From Bacteroidales bacterium (GTDB lineage: Bacteria; Bacteroidota; Bacteroidia; Bacteroidales; UBA932): 64,000 nucleotides of DNA. The notes under the pieces are model-generated. The model was not told the origin of the DNA and did not search any database. It worked only from the letters and a program-made list of their open reading frames with translations. Positions 8,011 to 16,168 of the stretch are shown piece by piece (within the stretch, counting starts at the first letter, position 1; each line of letters starts with the position of its first letter). Made by a program: the position numbers and the translations under genes. The stretch covers positions 1-64,000 of the forward strand of contig JAKSKN010000002.1 in NCBI GenBank assembly GCA_024401695.1. Reading direction: 5' to 3'.

Positions 8011-8795
8011 AAAATATCAGATTATTCGCGATTCTGGCCCTTGCGCTTGCAACTCTCAATTCCTGCAAGACCGAGTACGACCTCCTTCTTGCCGGCAATG
8101 ACACCGAAGCCAAGTACAAGGCCGCGTTCGATTATTTCAACAAGGGGAAATATTCCAAGGCGGCATCCCTCTTCGAGAACCTCTCTGTCCTTACGTCAGG
8201 CACGTCCAGGGACGATACGGTCCGTTATTATTGGGGCCTCTGCAATTACAGTCTCGAGGATTTCCAGACGGCGGAGACCAATTTTTCCGACTTCATCTCC
8301 GCGTTCCCCCGCAGCCCGTTCATTGAATCGGCGACTTTCCTCCACGTGGATTGCCTGTACAGGTCAACGCTCCGATACGAACTTGACCAGACCCCTACAT
8401 ACAGGGCCATCCAGGCCATTACGGAATATCTTCGCGACAATCCCAGGGGAGCCAATGCCGACATATGCCGCAATATGATCAGGGACTTGAACGAGAGGCT
8501 TGACCGCAAGGCCTACGAAAATGCCAGACTCTATTACAAGATGGAGGATTACAAGGCCTCGAGGGTCGCATTCAAGAACATCCTTAAGGAAGACGCCGAC
8601 AATGTCTATCGTGAGGACATCCTCTATTATTCGGCGATGTCGTCGTATAATTATGCCTTGAACAGCACCAGGGAGAAGCAGAAGGAGCGCTACCTCATCT
8701 TCGAGGATGACTACCTGAACTTCATCGGTGAATATCCGGAATCGCCGTACAGGAAAGAACTTGACAGCATCTATAACAAGTTGAAAGGAAAATAA
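8007..8795 (+). CDS. bamD: Outer-membrane assembly lipoprotein BamD
   Basis: 262 residues with a lipoprotein signal (ALATLNSC). It is followed by tetratricopeptide-like helices with the family pattern KAAFDYFNKGKYSKAASLFENL and VRYYWGLCNYSLEDFQTAETNFSDFISAFPRSP, cut short here to show the pattern. BamD anchors the BAM complex that folds beta-barrel proteins; its partner BamA is encoded at 16.2 kb in this window. The start overlaps the trxB stop. Confidence 0.92.
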   Translation: MKNIRLFAILALALATLNSCKTEYDLLLAGNDTEAKYKAAFDYFNKGKYSKAASLFENLSVLTSGTSRDDTVRYYWGLCNYSLEDFQTAETNFSDFISAFPRSPFIESATFLHVDCLYRSTLRYELDQTPTYRAIQAITEYLRDNPRGANADICRNMIRDLNERLDRKAYENARLYYKMEDYKASRVAFKNILKEDADNVYREDILYYSAMSSYNYALNSTREKQKERYLIFEDDYLNFIGEYPESPYRKELDSIYNKLKGK

Positions 8796-8831
8796 TGAAA
8801 CTTTCGGAACACTGCGTTTCGTACATTTGAT

Positions 8832-9143
8832 ATGGAAAAGAAAGTACCGACAAACACTGTCACGCGAGACATCAAGTATCTCGCAGAGCCTACGGGCAAC
8901 ATTTATGAAACTGTAGTCATTCTCTCCAAGAGAGCAAACCAGATTGCGCTTGCAGAAAAGAAGGAACTCGCGAAGAAACTCGAGGACTTCCGCGGTGAGC
9001 GTGACACGATGGACGAAGTCTTTGAGAACAAGGAGCAGATAGAGATATCAAAGTACTATGAGCGTCAGCCTAAACCGGACCTTGTAGCTATTTCCGAGTT
9101 CGAAGAAGGCGAACTGTACTATCGCGTGGCACAGGAAGACTAA
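8832..9143 (+). CDS. rpoZ: RNA polymerase omega subunit (Bacteroidota type)
   Basis: 103 residues. The short helical sequence TGNIYETVVILSKRANQIA and the end EQIEISKYYERQPKPDL match the Bacteroidota RpoZ/Rpb6-like family, which assists RNA polymerase assembly. It lies 36 bases after bamD and 4 bases before recN. A TACATTTG sequence (8822-8829) resembles a -7 box, but it ends only 2 bases before the ATG, too close for a conventional start, so cotranscription from trxB-bamD is more likely. Confidence 0.88.
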   Translation: MEKKVPTNTVTRDIKYLAEPTGNIYETVVILSKRANQIALAEKKELAKKLEDFRGERDTMDEVFENKEQIEISKYYERQPKPDLVAISEFEEGELYYRVAQED

Positions 9144-9147
9144 GCTC

Positions 9148-10815
9148 GTGCTTGGCTCCCTTCATATTGAGAATTATATACTGATAGACTCTCTGGATAT
9201 CTCTTTTCCGGAGGGTCTGGTCATTATTACGGGACAGACCGGAGCGGGCAAGTCCATCCTTCTCGGTGCATTGTCGCTTGTGGCGGGTGCGAAAGCGGAT
9301 GCCACGATGATCTCGGACGGCAAGGACAGCTGTGTGGTCGAAGCCGAGTTTGACGGTGCCGATGAAAAGGTAAGGTCCCTGCTGGACGAAAACGATGTCG
9401 AATGGGATGACGGTCACCTGATTATCCGACGTGTGGTCAACCGGTCCGGACGCTCCCGCTGTTTCGTCAATGACTGCCCTGTCACCGTACAGCTTCTTGC
9501 CGATCTGTCCGCGTCTCTGGTTGACGTTCATTCCCAGCACAAGAGCCTGCTTCTCACGGACCACGCTTTCCAACTGTCCATCCTGGACCATTATGCGGGG
9601 AATGCAGAACTTGTCGCCGGGTGCCGTTCTGAATGGCAGAACCTGCAGGGGCTCCGTTCGCAGCTTGCATCCCTGAAAGACAAACTTCAGAGAGCGGATG
9701 CGGAGAGTGATTATGTGTCAGCCCAATACAGGCAGCTTGAAGCGGCTGGCCTCAGGGCGGGAGAACTTGAAGAACTGGAGGCGGAGCAGAAAAGCCTTGC
9801 CGGTGCAGAGCAGATAAAGGAGGCTCTGTCGGCTGTGTCTGACCTGTTCGACCCTTCGTCGGACGACCGTGCCGGCATTGCCGCTGGCCTGCGTGAAGCC
9901 CAGCGTCAGCTGGAAAGACTGGCGAAATTCCTTCCTGAAGCCTCGGACCTTGCCGGGCGTCTCGAGTCCTCGCGGATAGAGCTTGAGGACATCAGCTCCG
10001 AGGTCGGTTCCCTGGACAGGAAGATAGACCTGTCCCCGGAGCACCTTGAGGCCGTTGACAATCGTCTGTCGCTGCTCTATACTCTGCTGAAGAAGCACGG
10101 ATGCAATACCGTTGAGGAGCTTGTCTCGGTACGCGACGGCTTTGCCAATGCTGTTTCCGACAACGATACGCTCGCGGAGCGCATCGAGGACCTTGAAAAA
10201 GAAGTGGCGTCTGCCACAATCAGATATGACAGGCTTTGCGAAGAGCTGCACTCGAGGAGAACTGCATCTGCCGGCGGGTTCGCGGACGCGATCCTTGATG
10301 ACCTTCGTTTCCTTGAACTTGACCGGTCGGCATTCTCGGTCAGCGTGCAACCTTGTGCTCCCGGTGCGTGCGGCAAGGATGCAGCTGCCTTCCTTTTCTC
10401 TGCAACAGGTGCGAATCCCCAGGATGTCTCGAAATGCGCATCCGGCGGTGAGATATCGCGCATAATGCTTTGCCTCAAGGCTATGATGGCGAAGTTCGTC
10501 GGGATGCCGACGCTTATCTTCGACGAGATTGATACGGGCGTCAGCGGCAGTGTGGCCGACAAGATGGGACGGATGATATGCCGTATGGGCGGGGATATGC
10601 AGGTCTTCTCGATCACGCATCTTCCCCAGGTTGCGGCAAAGGGCAGCGCCCATTATGTTGTCTCCAAGGAAATCGGTGCAGACGGCGTCGCTCACTCATC
10701 CATCCGCAAGGTCGAGGGTGCGCAGCGTGTAAATGAAATAGCCCGCCTTTTGAGCGGGGCTACCATTACTGACGCTGCAGTGGCCAATGCAAAATCGTTA
10801 TTGGATAACTGCTGA
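9148..10815 (+). CDS. recN: DNA repair protein RecN
   Basis: SMC-like ATPase of 555 residues used in double-strand-break repair. The start is a GTG 4 bases after the rpoZ stop, giving the typical MLGSLHIENYILIDSL. Walker A is GQTGAGKSI. A long central coiled coil follows, then the signature CASGGEISRIML and Walker B TLIFDEIDTGVSG. The 3' end overlaps by 18 bases the end of the convergent gene at 10798. Confidence 0.96.
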   Translation: MLGSLHIENYILIDSLDISFPEGLVIITGQTGAGKSILLGALSLVAGAKADATMISDGKDSCVVEAEFDGADEKVRSLLDENDVEWDDGHLIIRRVVNRSGRSRCFVNDCPVTVQLLADLSASLVDVHSQHKSLLLTDHAFQLSILDHYAGNAELVAGCRSEWQNLQGLRSQLASLKDKLQRADAESDYVSAQYRQLEAAGLRAGELEELEAEQKSLAGAEQIKEALSAVSDLFDPSSDDRAGIAAGLREAQRQLERLAKFLPEASDLAGRLESSRIELEDISSEVGSLDRKIDLSPEHLEAVDNRLSLLYTLLKKHGCNTVEELVSVRDGFANAVSDNDTLAERIEDLEKEVASATIRYDRLCEELHSRRTASAGGFADAILDDLRFLELDRSAFSVSVQPCAPGACGKDAAAFLFSATGANPQDVSKCASGGEISRIMLCLKAMMAKFVGMPTLIFDEIDTGVSGSVADKMGRMICRMGGDMQVFSITHLPQVAAKGSAHYVVSKEIGADGVAHSSIRKVEGAQRVNEIARLLSGATITDAAVANAKSLLDNC

Positions 10816-12027
10816 CAGATCTTTACCCAGAAGCACCCTGCGGACAGCGGTGTTGATATTGCCGACGGTGTCGGAATCCTCAAATCTGAAATCGCTTTGC
10901 AGGCCTCTCTCGGAATATTCCGGGAGTTTTTTGTACCACTCCTCACCATATCTTGAGAGGACATTCAGGAAGTAGTGCAATATGTCATATCCCTGGAATG
11001 CGAACTGACCCGGCTCCTGCTTGTAAAGCGCGCGATATGCATAGATGAAATCCTTGACCTTCTGGTCCTCGTAATCGATGAAATAGCTTGTGGTATAGTG
11101 CAGGCCGAGATTGTAAAGGTGTTCCGGGTCGATACCTGAAGAGTTGCGGACCTTTGATGTGCCGTACAGCGTGATGTTGCTGTATTTGCTCGCAAGAATC
11201 CCCAATGTGCGGACGGTGGTGTTGATGAAGGAATCGTGGTTCGATGCAATCAGGAAGCGTGAAACGCCATTCTGTACGGGAGTGAAATCCTGGATGTTGC
11301 TGACGGTCCTGAATTTCTTTCCTGAAGCCACGAGCCTGGAAACGAGATATGCAGCCTGTTCTGCATCCGTGTCGGAAGTGTCGCGGACAAGAACGATTTC
11401 ATCCTGCCAGGAAGTGTCGTGGCTGATCCATTCAATGATTTCGTCAGCCTGGTGTGCCCAGTGTGAAGGTGCCTGGATCAGCCTGTCGCTTTCGGCAAGG
11501 ACAGCCGCCTTCGGGTCGAGAGGGGAGACGAGAAAACGGTCGGCAGGGCATATCTCAAGCGCTGTCTGGATGTCCTCGGCGTTTACCGGTCCGATGACGA
11601 GATGATTGTCTTCCAGGAATTCTGAAGAAAGCGGTGTGCCCGGCTCACTTTTGTCCAGGACGGAGACCTCAATCTTTTTTCCGCGGGATCCGAAATCCCT
11701 GACCGCCAGAAGTGCGCCGCTATACATCTCAAGGAAGTTCGAGTTGGCTTTTGTTCCAATCTGGAAAGGAAGCACGAGTCCGACGTGGAGAGCGTCCGGC
11801 ATCACGAGGGTGAAAGGTGAATTGACGGTCTCTTCCTTTTCGTCAAGACGGTCTTCAGTACCTATGGCCGCTGCCTGATCGTCATTCTCTTCCCGGGTGG
11901 ATCCGGCATCGCCTGCCGATGGGGACTTGCTGTCAATCCTGTGCATACCGGAAACGACATACCATTGGGCTGATGCGCTTGCGCAACTTATCAGCAGGAG
12001 GGATAATATAACTGCTAACTTCTTCAC
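10798..12027 (-). CDS. Exported type I periplasmic-binding-like protein
   Basis: 409 residues from a GTG at 12027, 2 bases after the stop of the upstream glycosyltransferase. This start gives a clean signal peptide (KKLAVILSLLLISCASASA, then Q), whereas the longer frame does not. A low-complexity acidic segment (about 30-65) is followed by a two-lobe fold like that of branched-chain amino-acid or ABC substrate-binding proteins: HVGLVLPFQ, an EMYSGALLAVRDF helix, FLVSPLDPKA and GYDILHYFLNVLSRYG. Related Bacteroidota proteins often carry LysM repeats; none is seen here. No ABC transporter is nearby, so it is more likely a peptidoglycan or sugar sensor than a transport component (inference). Confidence 0.75.
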   Translation of the reverse strand: MKKLAVILSLLLISCASASAQWYVVSGMHRIDSKSPSAGDAGSTREENDDQAAAIGTEDRLDEKEETVNSPFTLVMPDALHVGLVLPFQIGTKANSNFLEMYSGALLAVRDFGSRGKKIEVSVLDKSEPGTPLSSEFLEDNHLVIGPVNAEDIQTALEICPADRFLVSPLDPKAAVLAESDRLIQAPSHWAHQADEIIEWISHDTSWQDEIVLVRDTSDTDAEQAAYLVSRLVASGKKFRTVSNIQDFTPVQNGVSRFLIASNHDSFINTTVRTLGILASKYSNITLYGTSKVRNSSGIDPEHLYNLGLHYTTSYFIDYEDQKVKDFIYAYRALYKQEPGQFAFQGYDILHYFLNVLSRYGEEWYKKLPEYSERGLQSDFRFEDSDTVGNINTAVRRVLLGKDLSAVIQ

Positions 12028-12029
12028 TT

Positions 12030-13151
12030 CTAATTGTTTTCTATAAAGTTGACCAGGTTCTCGGCGAAACTGTTCCAACTTAGGTTTTCATTTTCCTTCC
12101 GTATGCACCCGACATATCCGTCGCGTTTGAGCGGATCGGCAAAATATTCTTTGATGGCATCCGATATGCAGGCCGGGCTGCAGAAATCACAGACAAGCCC
12201 GGTGCCCCTGTCACCGATGGTTTCCTTCAAACCGCCTACGTTGGTTACGATCATCGGCAGTTCGAAATGGTTGGCTATGTTGCTGATGCCGCTTTGGGTC
12301 GCTCCCCTGTAAGGCAGTACGGCCACATCGGCGGCACAGAAATAGCGTTTGACCTCATCGTCCGGAATGTAGTTCAGGAACAGATGGATGCGCTCCTTGT
12401 TGCGGTTGGCGTCGATGATCTGGCTGTACTTGTCGAAGGATCCGTAAGGCTCGCCGGCTACGATGAGCTGATAACTGTCGTCCAGGTTGTCAAAGGCGCG
12501 AAGCAGTATATCAAGTCCCTTGTAGTCGCGTATCAGACCGAAAAACAGCAGATTCTTCTTGCCGGCTTCGAGACCGAGTTCCTTTTCCGCCTGCTCCCTG
12601 CCGATCCTTTCTCCGAAATGGTTGTAAACCGGGTGCGGAAGGGTGATGTGCGGTATGTCGGTGCGGAACCTTGCGAGGTCTCTGGCTACTTCGTCGCAAA
12701 GGGTCACGCAGGAGTGTATCCCGTTGATGAAGTATTTCGTGAATGCTTTGTCAAAGAAATGCTCTTCGTGCGGTGTCACGTTGTCGAGGATGGCCACGAC
12801 CTTGCAGTCCTTTCCGACATTGCGGGCGATGTAGCCGAACGAAGGCGCGAAATATGCCATCCAGTAGCGGAGGATCAGTACATCGGGCTTCCATTTGCGG
12901 ATAGTCCTGGCGGTGCGTATCCAGTTAAACGGATTGACCGTGTCCAGCAGAGGGGTTGACTCTACGGACACGGCCTTGTCGTCTTTTGCAACGTATTGCG
13001 TTTTCCCCGGGAAAAGAAGTCCGGGATATTGTCTTTTGAAATTGAAAGCCTTCACATCGCACGAGGCGCTCAGTTCGTTGAAAAGGTTGGCATTAAACTG
13101 AGCAATTCCTCCCCTGAACGGGTAAAAGCACGATAGAATGGCTATTTTCAA
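12030..13151 (-). CDS. Glycosyltransferase family 4 protein
   Basis: 373 residues with a GT-B fold. The N-terminal lobe begins MKIAILSCFYPFRGGIAQFN, with the Gly-rich acceptor loop. The C-terminal donor lobe has LLFFGLIRDYKGLDILLRAF and ADVAVLPYRGATQSGISNIA, ending with the Glu/Gly-rich nucleotide-sugar region. The closest theme is a cytoplasmic mannosyl- or glucosyltransferase building envelope glycan. The gene is packed between an OmpH-like gene (3 bases) and a periplasmic-binding-like gene (2 bases), an unusual cytoplasmic member of an otherwise exported operon. The substrate cannot be told from the sequence. Confidence 0.9.
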   Translation of the reverse strand: MKIAILSCFYPFRGGIAQFNANLFNELSASCDVKAFNFKRQYPGLLFPGKTQYVAKDDKAVSVESTPLLDTVNPFNWIRTARTIRKWKPDVLILRYWMAYFAPSFGYIARNVGKDCKVVAILDNVTPHEEHFFDKAFTKYFINGIHSCVTLCDEVARDLARFRTDIPHITLPHPVYNHFGERIGREQAEKELGLEAGKKNLLFFGLIRDYKGLDILLRAFDNLDDSYQLIVAGEPYGSFDKYSQIIDANRNKERIHLFLNYIPDDEVKRYFCAADVAVLPYRGATQSGISNIANHFELPMIVTNVGGLKETIGDRGTGLVCDFCSPACISDAIKEYFADPLKRDGYVGCIRKENENLSWNSFAENLVNFIENN

Positions 13152-13154
13152 GAT

Positions 13155-13766
13155 TTACTCGTTTTGGCCCTTTGACTTTACGTATTCTGCGTTGAGACCT
13201 TCGAGGATGTCGTCGGTGATGTCAAGTGCAGGATCTCCGGTGACGACCGGTGCAGGGAGGATGGCGCCCTGGGTGGCGATGATCAATGCGTATCCCTTGC
13301 CCTCGTTGTATGAGTCAACGAAAGTCTTGATGGCGTCAGCGATCTGGTTCATCATCACGTTCTGCTCTTCGAGGATCTCATTCTGCTTCTGGTTGGCGTA
13401 AGCCTCGAATTCCTGCTGCTGCTGAGCGAGCTTCTGGCTCTGCACCTCGTATGTTGACTGGGTGAGGAGGCCCTTGTTCATCTTGTCCTGGAAAGCCTGG
13501 ATGTCCTTCTCAAGCTTGTTACCACGACGGGTGACTTCCTGATTGATGCTGTTCACCTTGGTTTCGACAACGCTGCGGAGATCATTCGCCATATCGTAAT
13601 CCTGGAGAACGGTATCGAGATTGAAATAAACGATGGAACCGGGAGCGATGGTTGAGTCTGCAGCGGCCTTGACGTTGCTGGTGTTGTTGCTGGTGCAGGC
13701 TGGAGTAATCAGAGCGATGGCGCAGATGGCGGCAACGGTGCTGACGATGAGAGTTGACTTTTTCAT
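13155..13766 (-). CDS. OmpH/Skp-like periplasmic chaperone, probably membrane-anchored
   Basis: 203 residues. The signal sequence ends ITPACTSN, a weak lipobox; either lipidation or simple export is possible. After residue about 45 it is an OmpH domain: IVYFNLDTVLQDYDMA, then a long Gln/Lys-rich coiled coil (MNKGLLTQSTYEVQSQKLAQ) and the closing strand GYALIIATQGAILPAP. It is a paralogue of the OmpH gene after bamA at 18.8 kb. It leads the operon with the GT4 and binding-protein genes and has its own promoter just after pdxJ. Confidence 0.9.
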   Translation of the reverse strand: MKKSTLIVSTVAAICAIALITPACTSNNTSNVKAAADSTIAPGSIVYFNLDTVLQDYDMANDLRSVVETKVNSINQEVTRRGNKLEKDIQAFQDKMNKGLLTQSTYEVQSQKLAQQQQEFEAYANQKQNEILEEQNVMMNQIADAIKTFVDSYNEGKGYALIIATQGAILPAPVVTGDPALDITDDILEGLNAEYVKSKGQNE

Positions 13767-13801
13767 TTCTATTTTAGATTGTTATATTCCGTATTGAGGG
13801 G

Positions 13802-13809
13802 CAAAAATA
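13802..13809 (-). promoter_or_regulatory. -7 box for the OmpH-GT4 operon
   Basis: Minus-strand TATTTTTG lies directly after the pdxJ stop (13811-13813) and 35 bases before the OmpH start. This suggests independent transcription of the operon. Confidence 0.45.
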
Positions 13810-13810
13810 G

Positions 13811-14530
13811 TTAAAAATTCCGAATCTTGCCAAGATATGCGGCGATAGTTGATTCAAGACCCATATATAGCGCGTCGCATACGAGTGCGTGCCCGATGCT
13901 GACTTCGTCCACCCACGGTATCGTGCGGATGAAATATTCGAGATTCTCGAGCGACAGGTCGTGGCCGGCGTTGAGTCCGAGCCCGAGTTCGCGGACCTTC
14001 TCGGCTGTCGCCAGATAAGGTTCGATGGCCTTCTCGCGGTCGAGAGGGTAAGTTGCGGCATAGCCGGCGGTATAGAGTTCGACACGGTCGGCTCCGCAGC
14101 GGGCTGCGCCTTCCGCCATCTTCGGGTCAGGGTCGATGAAAATCGATGTCCTGATGCCCCTGTCGCGGAATGTGCTGCACAGCCGTGACAGAAAAGCATA
14201 GTTGCTCACGGTATCCCAGCCGGCATTGGAGGTTATGGCATCCGGTGCGTCCGGAACGAGGGTGACCTGATCAGGAACGACTTCGCATACGAGGGCGGTG
14301 AAACTGCCCGTCGGGTTGCCTTCCATATTGAATTCCGTCTTAAGGAGAGGGCGGATTTCACGAACGTCGGAATATCTGATATGGCGTTCGTCCGGACGCG
14401 GGTGGACGGTGATGCCTTCCGCTCCGAAACGCTCGCAGTCGAGCGCTGCTTTCGTGACATCCGGCATATTGCCGCCGCGTGCGTTGCGTATTGTCGCAAT
14501 CTTGTTGATATTAACGCTTAATCTGGTCAT
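13811..14530 (-). CDS. pdxJ: Pyridoxine 5'-phosphate synthase
   Basis: PdxJ condenses 1-deoxyxylulose 5-phosphate with 3-amino-2-oxopropyl phosphate to pyridoxine 5'-phosphate. 239 residues from the ATG at 14530, giving the usual [20 protein letters not shown]. Also visible are [15 protein letters not shown] (active-site His), TEFNMEGNP and [11 protein letters not shown]. The frame is open 26 codons further upstream but without homology. Its substrate DXP also feeds Dxr, encoded at 36 kb. A 7-bp inverted repeat lies between its -7 box and the start codon. Confidence 0.96.
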   Translation of the reverse strand: MTRLSVNINKIATIRNARGGNMPDVTKAALDCERFGAEGITVHPRPDERHIRYSDVREIRPLLKTEFNMEGNPTGSFTALVCEVVPDQVTLVPDAPDAITSNAGWDTVSNYAFLSRLCSTFRDRGIRTSIFIDPDPKMAEGAARCGADRVELYTAGYAATYPLDREKAIEPYLATAEKVRELGLGLNAGHDLSLENLEYFIRTIPWVDEVSIGHALVCDALYMGLESTIAAYLGKIRNF

Positions 14531-14535
14531 TTTTA

Positions 14536-14552
14536 TACTGACTTTGTCAGTA
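14536..14552. promoter_or_regulatory. Inverted repeat in the pdxJ leader, possible operator
   Basis: TACTGAC-TTT-GTCAGTA is a perfect 7-bp inverted repeat with a 3-base spacer. It starts 5 bases before the pdxJ ATG (reading on the minus strand) and abuts the -7 box. It could be a repressor site or a leader hairpin. Confidence 0.4.
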
Positions 14553-14560
14553 CAAAAGTA
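14553..14560 (-). promoter_or_regulatory. -7 box for pdxJ
   Basis: Minus-strand TACTTTTG, 22 bases before the pdxJ ATG. No clear TTG is found at the expected -33 distance. Confidence 0.4.
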
Positions 14561-14592
14561 CTCAATTCTGTTTAAATATCTAAATAATGTGC

Positions 14593-14600
14593 TAAATTTG
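14593..14600 (+). promoter_or_regulatory. -7 box for nadK-uppS
   Basis: TAAATTTG ends 9 bases before the nadK ATG at 14610, so the leader would be a few bases at most. Confidence 0.5.
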
Positions 14601-14609
14601 AAGTCCATT

Positions 14610-15425
14610 ATGAAATTCGCCTGGTTTATCCATAATCAAAAGCTGCGCGACGACGCCCGCCTTGAAGGTCTGCTCTGCAGTCTCAAGGATGCCGGCTGTT
14701 CCGTCTATGAAGCCGTTTTGCCGGAAGATATCCAAGCCGGGACCGACGCTCTTCTGAGCTTTGGCGGTGACGGCACCTTCCTGTCTGCCGCCCGGCTGGC
14801 GGTACCCGCGGACCTGCCGGTCGTCGGTGTCAATCTCGGCCGTCTCGGATTCCTTTCCGAGAACAAGCCTGACGATGTGGTGAAAGCGTTGCTTGACGAC
14901 GGGTTTTCAGTGGAAAGCCGGGAATTGCTTCACGTCGATGCACAGGGCATCAGGGAGGATTTCTGGCCGTATGCGCTGAACGAGACGACCGTGATGAGGT
15001 CTGGCGCTTCGATGCTGGGCGTTGACGTGTCGGTCGACGGTGTGCCGCTCCCGACATATTGGGCTGACGGCATTCTCGTGGCCACCAGTTCAGGAAGCAC
15101 CGCCTATTCATTAAGCATCGGCGGCCCTATCTGCTCGCCTGACGCCCACGTCCTCATCGTCGCCCCCGTGTCTCCGCATAACCTTAACGTCCGTCCGCTG
15201 GTGGTTCCGTCCACTTCGGTGGTCCGCATCACCCTGCGCTCGCGCGAAGACAATGCGATCTTCACGATGGACAACAGGACATTCACCATCCCGACCGATG
15301 CCGTCATCACCATAGGTGCCGCCGACAGGAGTCTCAAGAGGCTCCGCCTTACGAAGGCAAACTTTTACAATGCACTCCGCGAGAGGCTGCATTGGGGTGA
15401 GGATGTAAGAAACTCCAACAATTAG
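14610..15425 (+). CDS. nadK: NAD kinase
   Basis: ATP-dependent NAD phosphorylation to NADP. The ATG at 14610 gives 271 residues beginning [17 protein letters not shown]; the longer frame runs back over the divergent pdxJ gene and is rejected. The signature [16 protein letters not shown] carries the GGDG motif, and NETTVMRSG and [15 protein letters not shown] complete the NAD site. It is 3 bases before uppS and is divergent from pdxJ. Confidence 0.97.
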   Translation: MKFAWFIHNQKLRDDARLEGLLCSLKDAGCSVYEAVLPEDIQAGTDALLSFGGDGTFLSAARLAVPADLPVVGVNLGRLGFLSENKPDDVVKALLDDGFSVESRELLHVDAQGIREDFWPYALNETTVMRSGASMLGVDVSVDGVPLPTYWADGILVATSSGSTAYSLSIGGPICSPDAHVLIVAPVSPHNLNVRPLVVPSTSVVRITLRSREDNAIFTMDNRTFTIPTDAVITIGAADRSLKRLRLTKANFYNALRERLHWGEDVRNSNN

Positions 15426-15428
15426 TCT

Positions 15429-16136
15429 ATGAAAGCTCCGAGTACGATTCCGACACACGTGTCCATCATCATGGACGGTAACGGCCGCTGGGCCAAAGAG
15501 AGGGGAAAAGAAAGGGTTTTCGGACATTTCGAAGGTGTCGAGAGTGTCCGTGCCGTAATGGAATGCTGCGTGGAATGGAAAATTCCATACGCATCCTTCT
15601 ATGCCTTCTCAGAAGAGAACTGGGGACGTCCGGAGGCGGAGGTGGATGCGCTTATGGGATTGATGGCCAAGGCTATGGTGGGGGAATTCGACAATTTCCA
15701 GAAGCATAATGTCCGCTTCATGGTCCTGGGCAACAGGGCAAGGCTGTCAGCCGGCCTGAATGCCACCATTGACAAGATAATGGCCGGCACTGCATCCAAT
15801 ACCGGCTTCACGATGATTCTCTTCCTCAGCTACAGCGGCAAGTGGGATATTCTGCAGGCGGCTGAAAAGATGGCACACGATTTGATGAACCATCCGGAGA
15901 AAAGTTTTGATGCAGAGGATTTCAGCCACTATCTCGTTACGGACGGCATCCCGGATCCGGATCTGCTAATAAGGACTTCCGGCGAGAAAAGGCTAAGCAA
16001 TTATCTGCTCTGGCAGTCGGCCTATACCGAGTTCGTCTTTACCGACACTCTCTGGCCCGATTTCCGTAAGGAGCAGTTTTACGAGGCGATCGAGGAGTTT
16101 TCCTCACGTGACAGACGTTTCGGAAAAGTCAAATAA
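15429..16136 (+). CDS. uppS: Isoprenyl (undecaprenyl) diphosphate synthase
   Basis: A cis-prenyltransferase making the C55 lipid carrier for peptidoglycan and surface glycans, 235 residues. The signature HVSIIMDGNGRWAKERG holds the catalytic Asp. SEENWGRP and DLLIRTSGEKRLSNYLLWQS bind the isopentenyl and allylic diphosphates. It sits in the conserved nadK-uppS-bamA order of Bacteroidales, 3 bases after nadK and 32 bases before bamA. Confidence 0.97.
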   Translation: MKAPSTIPTHVSIIMDGNGRWAKERGKERVFGHFEGVESVRAVMECCVEWKIPYASFYAFSEENWGRPEAEVDALMGLMAKAMVGEFDNFQKHNVRFMVLGNRARLSAGLNATIDKIMAGTASNTGFTMILFLSYSGKWDILQAAEKMAHDLMNHPEKSFDAEDFSHYLVTDGIPDPDLLIRTSGEKRLSNYLLWQSAYTEFVFTDTLWPDFRKEQFYEAIEEFSSRDRRFGKVK

Positions 16137-16142
16137 TTCGTG

Positions 16143-16150
16143 TATATTTG
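16143..16150 (+). promoter_or_regulatory. -7 box for bamA
   Basis: TATATTTG lies right after the uppS stop and 18 bases before the bamA ATG. No strong -33 is seen. Confidence 0.5.
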
Positions 16151-16168
16151 CGGACTATTTTACAGATT

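Noticed and set aside
8822-8829. TACATTTG as the promoter of rpoZ
   Set aside because: It ends 2 bases before the ATG, so transcription would start at or inside the coding region; cotranscription with bamD is simpler.
9718-10695. 325-codon open frame antisense to recN
   Set aside because: Shadow of the RecN ATPase gene; Arg/His/Leu-rich without domains.
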